A stretch of DNA of 64,000 nucleotides from contig OZ345375.1 in assembly GCA_977006965.1 (NCBI GenBank), positions 558,001 through 622,000 on the forward strand. Reading direction: 5' to 3'. Both the position numbers and the translations under genes were made by a program. The stretch is from Phymatolithon calcareum. Its lineage: Eukaryota; Rhodophyta; Florideophyceae; Hapalidiales. Shown here piece after piece: positions 1 through 12,894 of this stretch (position 1 is the stretch's first letter; each line of letters starts with the position of its first letter). Under the pieces are notes generated by a model. That model had not been told where the DNA came from. It did no database searches and saw nothing but the letters and a program-made list of their open reading frames with translations.

Positions 1-1471
1 TATTTGGCAATCGGAAGAGAGTTCGGGTAAGCCTCATCTGAGAGGTGAAGCATGATTCGCAACGGTATGAAAAAAGACTAGGTAAAGGTCTTTTTCCATC
101 CTCGACTGAGCGTGACGATAATATTCAGCTGGGCATAAATTGATCCTCGAAAAGTTGCTCGGGCTCACGTAGTACTGGGAGATGATTTTGTATTATCAAG
201 ATAGCATGGGCATGTTTTGGGTGGAAGGCATGTGTAAGTAGTGTCTTAAAGACTACGAGAAAGTCTTTGATATCCAAGAAAAGAGGTGTGCAAACTGTGA
301 ACGAAATGATGATGTGTAACATAGCACTGCGTGTGCATAAAAATGTCCCGTTGAGTAGTAGGGCACCTCATCTACAGTTGATAAATCTAGAAAGACCAAG
401 TGATTCATAAAATAGTGTCGACGGTGAGGAGTTGGTAACAAAGGTAATCTGTCACATTGTAGAAAACACATGGACATGCCAAACGAGGGCGACATGTAGA
501 TGCAAAGGACAATGAGGTCAGAATAAGAATTGGACTGAACACGCGATCTGATAGGAAAGAACCACCGTACTGTTATCAGACGCTCGAAAATAGATCAAAT
601 TGGATCTGGGTTGCGCGCGGTATAGAGAAACACATACATCGACGGTAGCGTTAAGTTTGTGCGAAATGATCTGCAGTCATTGCAGGTGACAAAAGTAAGG
701 GAAAGTCAGAAATCAATCTCCACTGCAGAAACTAAGGGAAAATAAATAATAGCCTCGTACATGTAAAGACGTTGCTGCGGCGCATAGACGCAAGCGGTTC
801 GGAAAGTATTCTGCAAATCGTGAATTAGTGTCGAAATCAGCTTGCAGAGGATGAGGGAAGTGGCACCCTGGAGAGGACAGCTTATCCTGGTGAGCTGTGA
901 CTGTGGACCCTTTTTATATTGCAATCAGCGCCGGCGAGCGTCGTTACGCCGCCCCGCCGGAAAATATTCGGCAATGGCAGGACTTTCAGAAAAGAATGTA
1001 TCATAGAGTCGGAAATGTTTGAAACGCGATGCGTTTTATTCATAAAAGAACGAAATATTGTAATATGATAAGGAAGACATTCGGTCTAAGTAAAGAATCG
1101 CTCATGAATAATAACGGTATTATAACAGTATTCCTCTCTTCCTGTAAATAAATCTGAAAAATGGGTGCTCATGGGAAAGCTTGCGCGTCGATCTCTGACA
1201 TGTGGATACGTTTCGCCCGGTCGCTGTGTATGCGTAAAATTACTGTGCACGCATGCATTCATGCATGCAACGAGAAGGTAAACAGCGTCTTTCACATCTC
1301 TCCCGGCTCCAACATTCCCTGGGTGTACGGTCGACCAGCGCAAACAGTAGCGTGAAAGCGCAACCCTAAACCGTGAGTCACGCGGGGAGTCCGCAGCGCA
1401 GCGGATATTGAGGATCCGTGCGTAATTGCGGGGCACTCAACACCCATTCCTTCCACTCTTTGACATGGCAC
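1..1471. other. No recognisable gene (left edge)
   Basis: Short open frames occur on both strands, but none has a recognisable motif or convincing composition. A small GCATGC-rich patch lies near 1,250-1,270. I see no LTR, tRNA or transposase remnant. The segment may contain the left end of the A/B/T unit, but I could not identify a terminal repeat. Confidence 0.4.
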
Positions 1472-3068
1472 ATGGAGGAGGAGAGGAAGCCTGAGAACAA
1501 GGAAATGGCAGCGAACGAATCGCTTCAGAGTGTCTCCGTGGTCTGGGTGGGGTCGGAAATGATCCAAACGCTCCTGTGACCTGGGGAAATCTGTTTGTTG
1601 CGATCCAGGAATCGAAGAAGGAAAATGATCAGAGCTTGACCGGCGTTCTAACAGCTGTGAATGAGCTGCAGGAAATTACGAAAGGTCTCACGTCAACAAC
1701 CAATTTGATTATGGAAAGCATGAATACGCAGACAATGGCGGCACTCTGTCGCGGCTGTACAATCGGCGGTAGCACAAGCCGGAAGTCGTCGGAAAGTCGG
1801 AAACGCAAACATCCAGACAGAACTGAAGACGTCACGTATTTGTCGCTCATCAACAGTATTGACAAAACACAGTTCTTCGTTAAATGGTCCACCGGTTTTA
1901 CGATCAACTCTTTCGCGAGGTCTTACCCTGCTATATGGAAATGGCTGCCCGAAGAAACTAAAAACCATCACGCACCCTATAGCGAACTTCTCGGCAATTC
2001 TTCAGGGCTTGCGCTTCTGTTTTTTCGTGTGTTTACTCCAACTGGGGCCGTAACATGACCGGAACAGGAAAGCTTTTTACGTTCCTATGTGCTAACGTGA
2101 TAAGCAGCGCTATACTTGAAGTTCGAAGAACTGAGTTCGGCGTGACGCCAGGGCGCGTAGTTCCAGACTGGATGAATGCTTTTGGTGGAAGACGAAGTAC
2201 CGTGAAATATGTATGGCACTATTGCGTGGTGTTGGACTCCACGAAGAAGATATTGAGCGAGCTACCACCGGAGGATCTCTACGTCGTAGGGAAACTTGCG
2301 CGTACTAAACGATCTCGTGACAATTTCGAAGGAAGCAAAGATTTCGCGGTGAGCACCATTCGCCATATTCTTCGCACTTCTCTGTCTTACGGGCGCACCG
2401 AAGCAAGGAAGCACATTCTCGAGGGTTTCATGTTCCTTGTCGATAATATCAACACTTTTGACTCTCCGGACCTGGCAAAACAGGCTGAATTCGAAGTGAC
2501 GTTTGTAGAGGAAATTTCTGAAGCGGAAAGCGTGATCCCCTCGGACGTGAGCGGCACAATTTGGGACATCGACAATTGTTCCACGACTGGAGGGACTGAG
2601 CAGGTCCTGCAGAATACTAACAACGATTTGTTGAGAAATGTTGCAGGTAATTTCCCCAGCTTGTTCCTGAGGCTGAAATGGCAACGCCTCAGCAATGGCG
2701 AGGATAGTGTGTCCCGTAACACGGGAGACATTCCGACACATTGGACGGAAATTCAAGATGTAAGCTTGCACGAGAATGCGCTCAAAATTCGAACTTCGAT
2801 GTCACTAGCTGCAAAGGATACGAAGCTCGTCATGCGGAGCTCCAGGCTGACACTGAAAGCCTTGCACATCCTCGCCATCGGTCTCAGAGGGGTTGTACGG
2901 CAATGTTTGGGTTTCCTGCCAACTCCGCTTGAGAAAAGCGCAATGAGTTCAATGGCCGACGACGGACCGGGGATCACCCAGGAGACTGACGTCGTATCAG
3001 CGAAAATGGGGAAACGAACAAGTAATGATGTGCAGAAGAATACGGCTGTGGACTCTATCAGGAGCTAG
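1472..3068 (+). pseudogene. Gene A of the A/B/T repeat unit, copy 1 (unknown protein, frame-broken)
   Basis: Three successive open segments read in one direction: from ATG 1472 to a stop near 1578, then 1576-2058, then ATG 2055-3068 (337 codons). They look like one protein of about 530 residues broken by frameshifts. The first part is hydrophilic and probably helical. The last part shares recognisable residues with 36461-37785: the stretch around FAVSTIRHILRTSLSYGR matches FDCIRSAIRSVLSDGR, TIWDID matches VLWDIA, and SSRLTLKALHILAIGLR matches SSLSLRAIDITALALRE. I recognise no known domain. The repeat elsewhere in the window argues for an element-borne gene rather than a host gene. Gene B lies downstream on the opposite strand. 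Confidence 0.55.
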
Positions 3069-3331
3069 AAATTCACCATCAAGTACAGTGAGTACTTGAA
3101 GAAGTTGAAGGCCCAGCAGAACGATCAGAGGCGTATTGATGAGGGAACAACGATGTCCGAGTTTCAATATTCTCCTCCGCCGTCCAACGCACAAGAAGGT
3201 GAGGAAATGGAGCCAGACGACATTGAGGAATCGGATATTGAGGAACCTTTCTTGGTCTGAGTGCTACAGGGAAGTAGGGGAATGGGAAGGGACAGAGGAG
3301 CGTATTGTGGTAATTGCGATGTAGTCGTCGT

Positions 3332-3591
3332 ATTTCAATGTGCAGTACTTTTTGTGTTCAAAAATTTTCAATTTTCGAGAGATTTAGGCGCGCTTAGCAA
3401 TGTTCGAAGTTATATGCAATTCAATATTGTGGAAAAGATTTCTTGGATGGTTCTAGTCAGATTTCAATATGCAATAGTTTTATTGTGTTCAAAATTGTTC
3501 AATTGTCACGAGATTCAGGAGTGCTTAGCAATGTTCTATGTGATATGAAATTCACTGGCGTGGAACAGATATCTTGGGTGGTTCTAGTCAA
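3332..3591. repeat. Two-copy tandem repeat, unit about 129-131 bp
   Basis: The unit starting ATTTCAATGTGCAG at 3332 recurs at 3461 as ATTTCAATATGCAA. The match continues through GCTTAGCAATGTTC and ends with GGTTCTAGTCAG/A in both copies. A third copy seems to begin at 3592 but stops after a few bases. The repeat lies in the AT-rich spacer between genes A and B. Confidence 0.75.
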
Positions 3592-3697
3592 ATTTCTTGA
3601 CCTTAATACAACTGCAGGAAAATAATGCGCCAGTTTCTGGGGATCATATCTGCTGATGCATCAGGGGCGCTTGGACTGTCCGGGACTCGGTCCCATG

Positions 3698-4488
3698 TCA
3701 TTGCGAAAGCGTTTTCAGGAGAGCATCGTCGCGATGGACGTCGAGAAGAGGGATGACTGGTGCTAAGCCCTTGGTCAGATGCCGAGATCTAGATGGAAAC
3801 TTGAACCCTGCCAGGTTGTCTCTGGGTTCCGAAACCAACTCAAAACCCCCATCCCAGGTCGAGTTTGACCACCTGGCGCACTTCTGGTGCAAAACCTGGA
3901 CAGGTGGGAGGGATGAACGCATATCACGCACCATGCTGTGCGCCAAAATCACCTTGCGCTGCGGTATTGCACATGTTTCTTCGTCGGGACCGTTTTGAAG
4001 GCTGATTCCAAGAACTTGTACGCATCTAAGATTTCCAGCGGAATTACATTTTTCTTTGTAGACGCTGTCGTCGTGAAGGTCAGCAGCAATTTTTAGAGCG
4101 TCGCACAAATCCACGAACCTATCGAACTCAATGCGGAACGACTGTGCATGCGCAGTGGAAGACAATGGTACGCAATATTTCGAAGGGAACACTGAAGAAC
4201 GAATGTCTTCTCGATGGACAAAACTAGAAGTCAAGTCGAATAGTTTGCATTACGAGGTCTTAGACTTCAATGAAATCTGCCTGATCGAGTTTCCTTCCAC
4301 AACGCAAGCAGGAACTCGAGAATACTCAATATGCTTCGAACGCAATGCTCTAGTTGCCGCCAAATTGGCGAAAAGAAGAGCGCGACGCAAAAAGAGCGAT
4401 CGGTAAATGACTCAGGTCCTCGCACGATGCGTTGAGTTTCCGAAGCTAAATTTGCCGTGGAACGCAACTCCCTCTCCAATGTGGCCAC
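3698..4488 (-). pseudogene. Gene B of the A/B/T repeat unit, copy 1 (unknown protein, frame-broken)
   Basis: Two overlapping minus-strand segments (4488-4267 and 4234-3698) read as one protein with a frameshift near 4250. The second matches the protein encoded at 50722-51492: RFVDLCDALKIAAD corresponds to SFFDPCDALNISAN, and RWSNSTWDGGFELV to EWSNRSWDCNFQLE. The N-terminal segment (VATLERELRSTANLASETQ) looks like a coiled coil. No known family is recognised. B is transcribed away from gene T in both copies, suggesting a shared intergenic promoter region. Decay (frameshift and in-frame stops) makes it non-functional here. Confidence 0.55.
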
Positions 4489-4661
4489 TTTTGCGGAGAC
4501 TCTGACCTGTGATAACCGTAACTCTTAAATTTCGTTCTCACAGGCTCTGAGTTGTGAAGGAGGCGATTCTTCCGTCGATCTGACAGTACGGTTGTCGAGC
4601 GCCGTCCACGGCTGGACCAAAACATGAGAGGGCATCGAAGAATTTGGCGGCATTATTACAG

Positions 4662-5257
4662 TTAGCGCGGGACCTGCCTACGCGCCGTACGTGCTGAAGA
4701 CGCCTGAGGGGACGTTAGGGGCATTTGCCCCACGAGTACGGCAGATGAAGTGGGAACTGATACGCGAAATGGAATTGCTTCCGGCACAGGTAACTTAGAG
4801 ACACCTTCTCTTGGCTCTGAATTGGCTGTGGCAGTGGCTAAGACATACGGTGTTGCCATTGTCCGCGAACACAAAGGAGCTTGAATGGGAGTCGACGAAT
4901 CCAACGGCGCTGTTCGCACCGTGGACCGCGCAGATGCACATGAAGGCCTTTGAGCTGCATTTAATGCAACATGAGAAGCCTGGTTTCCCGTTGTGGCGAC
5001 CGCAGCTGCAGCAGTAGAATGCATTCCTGGTGCAAGCCCCACTGGAGGAGCAGGAAAAAATACCCGCGCTGTTCGCTTAGCGGGAGCGATTGGAGCGGCT
5101 TGCTTTCTCTTTTCGCTTCCCATGCCATGCAGCGAGACGGAAACGCAGATGATGACGATCGTGTGGTTGATATTAAGGTGGCCCTCGTACTTATATCAGC
5201 AGCTGTAGCGGGATTTCTGCGAGCGCACCAGAGAGTGACTGAGGGCTTCTCCACCTT
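4662..5257. other. Possible decayed coding stretch, unassigned
   Basis: Between B and T, several short plus-strand frames have an Ala/Gly-rich, coding-like composition (for example codons from about 4993, with a possible hydrophobic segment at LAGAIGAACFLFSL). They switch frame repeatedly and contain stops. Nothing matches a family I know. A minus-strand 153-codon frame over the same bases is compositionally biased and probably a shadow. Confidence 0.2.
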
Positions 5258-5325
5258 CATGTTCAAATTTTCCAGCGGATCGCAAGCATAATAATGGTTG
5301 CGATCCGCTTGAAAATTTGAACATG
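5258..5325. repeat. 28-bp near-perfect hairpin with 12-nt loop
   Basis: The left arm 5258-5285 begins CATGTTCAAATTTTC and the right arm 5298-5325 is its reverse complement with a single mismatch. The arms flank a 12-base loop. It lies between divergent genes B and T of the repeat unit. It could be a stem from palindrome-forming repair, a small-RNA precursor or an element end; the sequence alone does not decide. Confidence 0.8.
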
Positions 5326-5655
5326 AGACTCATTAATGACTTTCAATCCATCGATGGTGCGTCGCAGATATTTAGCACTATCCGTGAGGTTTCAAATATG
5401 CCACAGAGAGCGAAAATTATCACTGTATGGACGTTTTTCTACCCTCGCTCCGTGAGATATTTTTAAGTCCTTCGAGTGTGTGATGAATAGTCGCTACGAG
5501 GCTCATATAGTGTGAATCGTACCATGTTTCATCCTCGTCAGAGGCATTTATATATATATAGCTTCGTAATACCAAACGGCAATAGTGAATGGCTATAAGC
5601 CGGCTTTTCAATATTTAGCGTTTCAAAAGAGCAGAAGAACTTCAAAGGCACGGCA

Positions 5656-8600
5656 ATGGATAACGGAAAGCGCAAGAGACGGCGCAGGAGTCGCCATCGA
5701 TTCAGCGACATCCCGGATCTAACCCAGGCTCTACACCGGAATCGATCCTCGGCCGTCGCCGTGGATTCCGCAATAGACCTCAGTTCGTCCATCGAACCTT
5801 CTCCTGGCTCTCAATTGTCTCGAAATACACCACAAAATTCGGAACAATGCACTGCGGTGACGTTAGACGGCGAAAATCTTCCCTTGCCAGCGCTTCCGAT
5901 TGCTGCTAGCCACTCCGTTGAAGACTTGGATTTCACTTCTCTCTGCGAGAGATTTATGGATGGTGTTCCTAGTTATGAAGGAATCTGGAATGAGCCATGT
6001 CACGATTCGGACGTCGATGATCCACTACCCGAGCACTCCGAGCCACTGTCTGCACTGTCTACACAGGGGGATGTTTCTTTGCGGTTATCAAATTGACGAG
6101 TACTATGGAGCTTGATTCGAACCAATGGAACGCAAAAGCACACTAAGAAGAGCTACCAGTCAGTTCGAAATCTCGCATACGTTATTTCTCGGGGTGCCTT
6201 TTCTTCCTGGCGGGAAAGTACCTTCACTGATACAACCGAACATGGAAAGCAAGTCAGCATACTCTCTCATTTTAGGACTCTTCATAAGCACTATCGTCCG
6301 ATCTTGATGCGTGAGCTTGTGCCTAGATTTTGTGAACAGACAATGAATCTCGACCTGTCCAAAGCCGGGGCTCGTGCTACGCTGATGTCGTCTGAAGGGA
6401 CAGCTCAATGTCGTGTGCGAACTATTTTACCGAGTGAGTACGCGCATGCCGACGTTGCCACCCTTCCGGTATGGTCTCAACTGACGTCCACCAGCCTTGC
6501 AGCGCATAATCGAGAAGGAAGGTCATTTACGCAACCTGCGCTATCTGCAGAAGAATTCATTGATATTTGGCCTATCATTGCCGCTAGGGAATGGTTTTAC
6601 GGCCCTCAAAGTGCTCTGCACCTTGACACTGACGATAGCTTGAATACTATCTCGTCATTTTTCGAGGCTGGAGATGTAATCACTGTCACTACCCTACAAG
6701 GACCGGTCACCTTACCAGAGCGATTCCAACGCTGTTTTGGATTTACGGATGCCTCTTCGGAGTATATGAAGGCTAGAGGAACGATTGTACATTGCTGGAC
6801 CGTGCATCACGAATCGAGAAACGGTGATCCATGTTTTCCTCCAACTGGTAATACAAGCCTGGCGATTCGCGACCTGCTCATTTTAAAAAAATTCTCGTTT
6901 TCGTCCTACACCTCTCCGATGGACTGTATCAACGTCGTGATACCAGACATCCCTCCTTGCACTGAGGATGACCCGGAAATAACATAATCTGTCTTGGAGG
7001 ACGGAAAAACCTCGCAAAGGGCGAGGAAGACTCGGGCTTCGGTTGAAGCATCTGATGCTTTGCGGCAACAGCGGGCAGCGTTGAAGCAAAGAAAGTTGGA
7101 AATGGAACAGGCTTGCGGAATTGGAAGAAACCAATTTTGAAGCCCGATGATTTCGTCACAATGCTTCGCCCTTGCACGCCTGAGGAGTTTTCATCTGTAA
7201 ACAACGATGGTGAAACAGGCACTAATCTGCTAACGTCTACAGACAGACTCTCCCGTACTTTCGTTGTCAGCAGATTCTGGGCGGAGAATGAGGAACACGA
7301 CATACACATGTTTTGGATCTCTGGATCCGAAAGCTTGGAAGATGAAAGCTCTCATATCCCTACGTACGCAGTAGGTTTTCGAGATTATTGTGCGCCTTTC
7401 CTACAATCTCCACGCACCAGACATTTGGACGTTCTTCATGTGCAGTTGACAATGGCACACGATTGGATTCGTGGTCCAGCCCGGTACAGACCAGTGAGCA
7501 GTGTTGGAACGTTAGATTCGGGAGAGGACTATTTCATATACCGTTTTGTGCTCTACTGGGACGGGTTGTGCAGACAGGCAAGTCGGCAACCGGAGATGGT
7601 TATCTGCCTCAACCTCCCTCTTGCTGCAAGGGAGTCCTCTAGTGCCGTTCACGTTCTCACGCTGACACCGCTTGGCGTCGCCGCAGCCGGTATTCCCAAT
7701 GATATTTTCGCCGATATCGTAAAAGGAATGACCACTGGATTCATTGACTACGATGCCGATGGTAACAGGCGACGAATTTTTTTGGACTTAGTCGCATTCC
7801 TCGGTGACACGCCAGCTATAAACAGCTTTTTAGATGTTCTAGGGAATACGTCTACAGCGTGCTGTCATCTCTGCCGCTTCTTACGTGGGGCCACGACTCT
7901 TGTTGGCAGCAGATACGCGGTGGGTCACTCCCATGGAATGGTATCCCACACCATGAGGACTTTCTTCCAGCACACAGCTGTCCGTGATTCCAGCGCAAAT
8001 GCTGAGACGTGCAGACTACTAGGGATGAAATTCAACCTTTCCGCTACCACCAAAACAATGCTTCAACTCCGCAAAGACATGTTTAACGCGAGACACAATA
8101 TTCCGATAACGACCACCGGGCAGCCCGTGGTTCCACACGTCATGGATCCCTATCGCGCCTGTCTCGTTGCCCCAGACCACCTCTTAACGGGACATCTTCG
8201 TGATTGTATTGCACTCGCCTTGCGATTGCTTCCATCGGACTTCTACAGAACATCGTGCTAGAAGTTTATGATGGGATTTCTCGAGGACGCATCTCTGCCC
8301 GTCCAGAATCGCCTCGTAGATCAGAAGAAGAAATCTCTGTTCTCCATGTCCATGTCTGATCTCTACTCATTATCTGCTGTTGTCGATGCGGCTTTCTTTA
8401 CTGGTTGCCAATACGCTAGCGGCACATCATGCTCAGTTCCTCTCACTGCCAAGTGCCAAGAAGCGTTGGGGCTAGTCCGGTCTTGCACTAAGCTAATATC
8501 AGAACTATGGTATTACCCTCACGTGCGCAAAGACGGACGAAATTCCGTCAAAAAGTTTAAATATATGCACGGGTGCACCAGGATCCGACACCTCCAGCAG

Positions 8601-9811
8601 ATCACTGATGACCATCTAAACGCCATTGTTCGTGTTTGCCACATGAGCGACAGCGAAGTTCTCCTTCTCCAAAGCAGAGAAAATCGGAGCTTTCGAAGGT
8701 CATGCGCGAGTGCCTAATCGCCGTGAGAACCGTGGACAAGCCAAATGTGCATCGCTTACGTGAATTGGTTCATACCACACTACCTCTCCTGGGATGCATC
8801 GGTAGAATGGGTGAACTCGTTCTCGAAAAAACGCACCAGACCTTGGAAAGATCAATCTTGAAATCTAATAATCGGGAAATTCAACTACACGCAATGTCTG
8901 GGGCGGCGTTTGTGGACTGGCAAGGAAGACTTTCTATGATTGTGCGTGCAGCAGCTGCAGGTGACAAAGGAGCTATTCGATGCTGCTTTCGACTGCTCGC
9001 TGGGAGAGAAGCAATTTCTATTGCGAATGGTGCACTAAATCCTGCAATAACAGCTCAGGTCACTCAAGCTCTCGGACCTGATCATTGCATTGCTAAAGAG
9101 CTTGATGACCAAGGACAGCAGGTGTTGTGATCCAGAGCTGAAGCACGTACCTCCTCACTGTCCTTGACCATTACTAGACCTTTTCACGCAGTTCAAACCA
9201 CTACCGTCCAGATCCAGTCACGCCACATCCGCGCTCTTCACCCCGTGGAAAAAGCCCATGGTGGGGATCTTAGTCGTTTCACTGTTCGCGTCGGCGACGG
9301 AGTGTCATCCACTTACTCTTCCAGCACTAATGGAGTTTCGTTCCGGCACGGTGACATTTTGGAAAGTCTTTCTTACCATCCTACTACATCATCCTTCCAT
9401 TTTCCATTTCTTGTCCAACAAAACTGTATCGGTGAAGTTCCTGTTTAGACACCAACAATCGGTCCTTCACTGTGGTGTGTTCAGAGCGTGCTGTCTCTTG
9501 GAACACTCCAGGGAGCAGAAAAGTTTTTCGCGGCTGTGATACCATGTTCGCCAGTCATTTCAGAGCAATTGCGAACCGATCATGATATGAGACTCTCCAA
9601 ATATAGTGTTGACCTAGATTCGAGTATCTCATTTGCAAGACTGGAAGAAAGCGTGCGTCGGGCAGGGTTAATTCATGATTGTTACGGTAACAATTGTCAT
9701 CCTGACCCTCGGAGAATCTCTCTATCTCACTCACCCAACATGGAGCCTCAAAACGGCGGCCGCTTTTATGCCCTAACTAGACGACATGGAAACCCTCCTC
9801 GTCAAGGATAA
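5656..9811 (+). pseudogene. Gene T of the A/B/T unit, copy 1: large transposase-like protein, multiply broken
   Basis: A coding track of about 1,380 codons runs from ATG 5656 to a stop at 9809-9811. It is interrupted by in-frame stops (about 6096, 6987, 8261, 9130, 9448) and at least two frame changes (near 7110 and 8690). The N-terminus is basic then acidic; a Gln/Lys/Glu-rich coiled-coil-like stretch lies around 7010-7110. The centre carries RRRIFLDLVAFLGDTPAINS, then about 15 residues later CCHLCRF. This GD-x-PA plus C-x2-C layout resembles the CACTA/Tnp2-Plavaka class of DDE transposases; that is my inference. The C-terminus ends RFYALTRRHGNPPR. The same protein recurs on the minus strand at 37.9-40.0 kb, which confirms a dispersed element. 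Catalytic residues cannot be assigned with certainty. Confidence 0.6.
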
Positions 9812-10885
9812 CAACAATGATATTAAACGGAAAGAACCTCAACAATACATTTCAGCCTTCAGCGCCGGCGCTCTGTATGCCACAGCAGCTTCACTTTGCG
9901 CTGTAAACCATCCGGGGAAAATGTGTATGCACAGAATATGGCGTGCACACGAAGTCCATGAACTGCAGGTGACGATCCGCACAAGGATGTTTTGCGTGTT
10001 TTACAGACGTCACATGCATACAGAAACGTGACTGGAAAAGAAATGTCTTTAATTGACTTACGTGAACTAAGATTTCGACATCAATAACACCTCGAAATTG
10101 GTACCAACGGCCTTGTTTAAATCCCGAAGCTGATCTTTCACGGTGGCTTTGTACTTGAAAACATCAATGTAGACCGCGTAGAAGGTGCCGATCTCAGACA
10201 TGACCAGCTCAGCATTACGCTTGCTCAACCCATGCTCTGACATGAGGAACGATAAAATGGGTCCTTTACAGCTCGACGGGATCTGGAATGCGACCGGATA
10301 GTCTCATTCTCGCATCCATTCCATTGCTTTTTCTAAGTCGCCAATAACTCGGATCTTCGACGATGGCGGGTTCTTGACCGGGATGCAATGCATTGGGTCA
10401 ATTAGCACTGCCTTCGCACGGCATAGATTTAAATGAATCACCATTTCAAGAATTGAAAGCGTCTCTGCGTGTTTCGGTGCTTCGCACAGAGGAACATTTA
10501 CCTAGGTGGGTATGCGTGGGCAACTTCAAGCCCGCGCTTGTTGTGCAAAGTGTATGAGAGTCCTCAGTGAGAGACTCTGTGATCATGGTTTTCGAGAGGT
10601 TTAAGAGCCCGGCACGTCGCAATATATAAATCACGAGGCGAAAGGAAAGCAAATCTACGGTCGATGGTCCAAAATATTACTCAGGAGGTTCATAACCTTA
10701 TCTACGGAGAGCTAGAGAAGCTCGCTTTGCGATTTTTCATATCTCTCTCGATTTTCGACCAATTTATCACACGTAGAGGGTTTGGTTTGCCTCAAATTGA
10801 AACAAAATTTGCTCTCATTGCAGCTGAGGCAAGATTTACCCTCGTTTTTTGATTAATTTCCTCCCAAGTCCAATTTTTGCGCCCC
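9812..10885. other. No recognisable gene
   Basis: Sequence after gene T holds only short open frames without motifs. It may include the right end of the A/B/T unit, but I could not identify a terminal inverted repeat matching the 1-1471 side. Confidence 0.35.
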
Positions 10886-11064
10886 CAGTGTGAGGTGAGT
10901 GATCACTCGGCAATCCCCAGTTCTCCCCTTTTGTGGGAAGTCTATTGGCTGTATGCAGTAACAAGATAAGGTTCAACAGGATGAAAACGCACTGAGGTGA
11001 GGGATCACTCGGAATCCACAGTGTTCTTCTTTTTGCGGGAAATCTATTGGCTTTATGCAGTAAT
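10886..11064. repeat. Two-copy direct repeat, unit about 75 bp, spaced about 103 bp
   Basis: A block starting AGTGTGAGGTGAGTGATCAC near 10886 and ending TATGCAGTAA near 10962 recurs at about 10989-11064 with GATCACTCGG, TCTATTGGCT and TATGCAGTAA conserved. It is a simple degenerate duplication with no coding content. Confidence 0.65.
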
Positions 11065-11290
11065 GTTTACATTTTTCATGTCACTGTGTTTGTTTATTAC
11101 ATAAAATTACTATATATGTTCGATACAAGTTGAGTGCGTGCCAGTTACAAGTTTCGAGCTTCAGTGCTATATGTAACGGAGAGACAAATTTTTGCCGTGC
11201 GAGAAATATATCGGTAGACTTTGTTGCAGGTTGAAAATTCGGCTGTTTGGGACCACTTGGTCCTCGGACCGGATTGTTCGAGGAGTCTGG

Positions 11291-12128
11291 ACTGTAATTG
11301 ATTTTTCTATTAATTTCCTTTTTAACACTCAATTTGGGAGTAAACCGGCACTTTTTTTGCATTTTTACACGGACCATGTTTTTTGTTTCTCTGCAGACAT
11401 CATTTATTTTTTCCGAAATGGTGGAGAAAACCCGTACGACCACAGATCTGTAGCGCTCAAGCTACCTTCTTGCTTCGTTAGGAGGAGAGAGGCGATGTAA
11501 GTTTGCTCGTACATCGATTTTGTACTCGGAGTATTAGTGTATGTGTCATCGATAGGCGCTAAAAAAACGCAGATTTTGGAAGCAAACCTCCAAAAAAATG
11601 ATACTATATTCATATCATAATATGTGTGCGGTGTTTCGAAGGGGTTTGGGAGGAGTCGTGCCAAATCAATTCGGTCATGCGCCGTTGCAGTGCACAGTTG
11701 TTTGCCTCAGGCGCTCTTACTGTAAATGCTCTCATGCTTAAGACACTTCTTGGCCAATGCAGAGCTTTAGTGCGGGACGTCATTTAGTGCACAAACTGCC
11801 CCCGACCCGTCGCATGCTAGCATGCGCCGTTTTCTAATTTTTTGATAACTTTTGTCGTGACACATTCCCGCGAAAAATTGTGAACTGGTAATTTTTGCAG
11901 CCTCTTCCTGGCATATTCACTCTCGCAATCGCTGAACCGAGGTTCGTTTCGTCTTTTACATTCCGTTCTCTACCATTACGGACAAAAAAATTCACTGCTA
12001 GCTTGCCACTTGCGAAAATCGGTAATTACAATATTCCTGAGAACAGCGTTTTGGGTGCCGGTTTACTCCCAAATTGGGTGTTAATTTAATTAGCTTTTTA
12101 ATTATCATATTAATGATTACAATTCAGA
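11291..12128. mobile_element. MITE-like unit with about 60-bp imperfect inverted repeats
   Basis: The left arm 11291-11351 and right arm 12055-12128 are inverted copies. The inner 22 bases of the left arm (11330-11351, containing TTTGGGAGTAAACCGGCAC) are perfectly complementary to 12055-12076. The outer parts are AT-rich and less well preserved. The interior (about 700 bp) has no convincing ORF and contains a 16-bp perfect palindrome, CGCATGCTAGCATGCG, at 11811-11826. No target duplication was resolved. A non-autonomous terminal-inverted-repeat transposon is the simplest reading. Confidence 0.5.
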
Positions 12129-12894
12129 GTACCAGTGAAATGCAGAGATCGGCAGGGCTAAACCCCCTATTCCGTTGTCGTATCTGGCTGCCTTACGTGT
12201 CCGTAAGGATCCGCGAGCGGACACCTCTGCGACAGTGCGTTTATGGGCTCTCTCTCTTGCAGAGTAACCTTGCCTAAAGGAGGACCTTGCAGGTGCTACT
12301 TTGGACGCTCTGTTTGGCGAGTACGTATTAGAAAAAGGTTGCAGGGCCACAGTCAGCACCGGTTGGTTACCACGGGAGATAACCGTAGCTAGCAGTTGAA
12401 ATACGCCTGTGAGAAGCAGACGGTGGAATCTCGGAGGTACCAAGTGGGGTACAAATCAGTTTTTGGGACGGAACCGAGGGAAAGCGAACTGCAGATTGCA
12501 GGTACCTCAAGATCTCTACCTTTTTAAATCCACGGGAACACCTCTCAACCACAAAGGTTGAAAAAACAGGCCAGGGCCGCCTGTTAAGCTATCCTGCGCT
12601 TGCACGTTGCACAGATCGAACAGTGTTTGAATACACGTTGAACAACAAAGTCAGGGGAAAGGGGTTTTTACTGAAGAAGATCCGCTACGGCGAGGCGCTT
12701 GGTTGATATTTGGGAAGAAGTCTGGCCGATACTGAATTTTATAATTCTGTTCGTCGCCTAGGGGACCATGAACGAAAGCCATCGACTTGCGTATAGCGAA
12801 GCAGATATCTTACAGGGTGAAGTCTATAGGAGATTCGGCTATCGGTCGGCGCCAGAAGGGATTCCGAACAGATATCTTAATAAGAAGAACAAGG

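Noticed and set aside
4662-5123. Minus-strand 153-codon Ala/Pro/Ser-rich ORF
   Set aside because: Biased composition with no motif; the plus strand over the same bases looks more coding-like, so the frame is probably a shadow.
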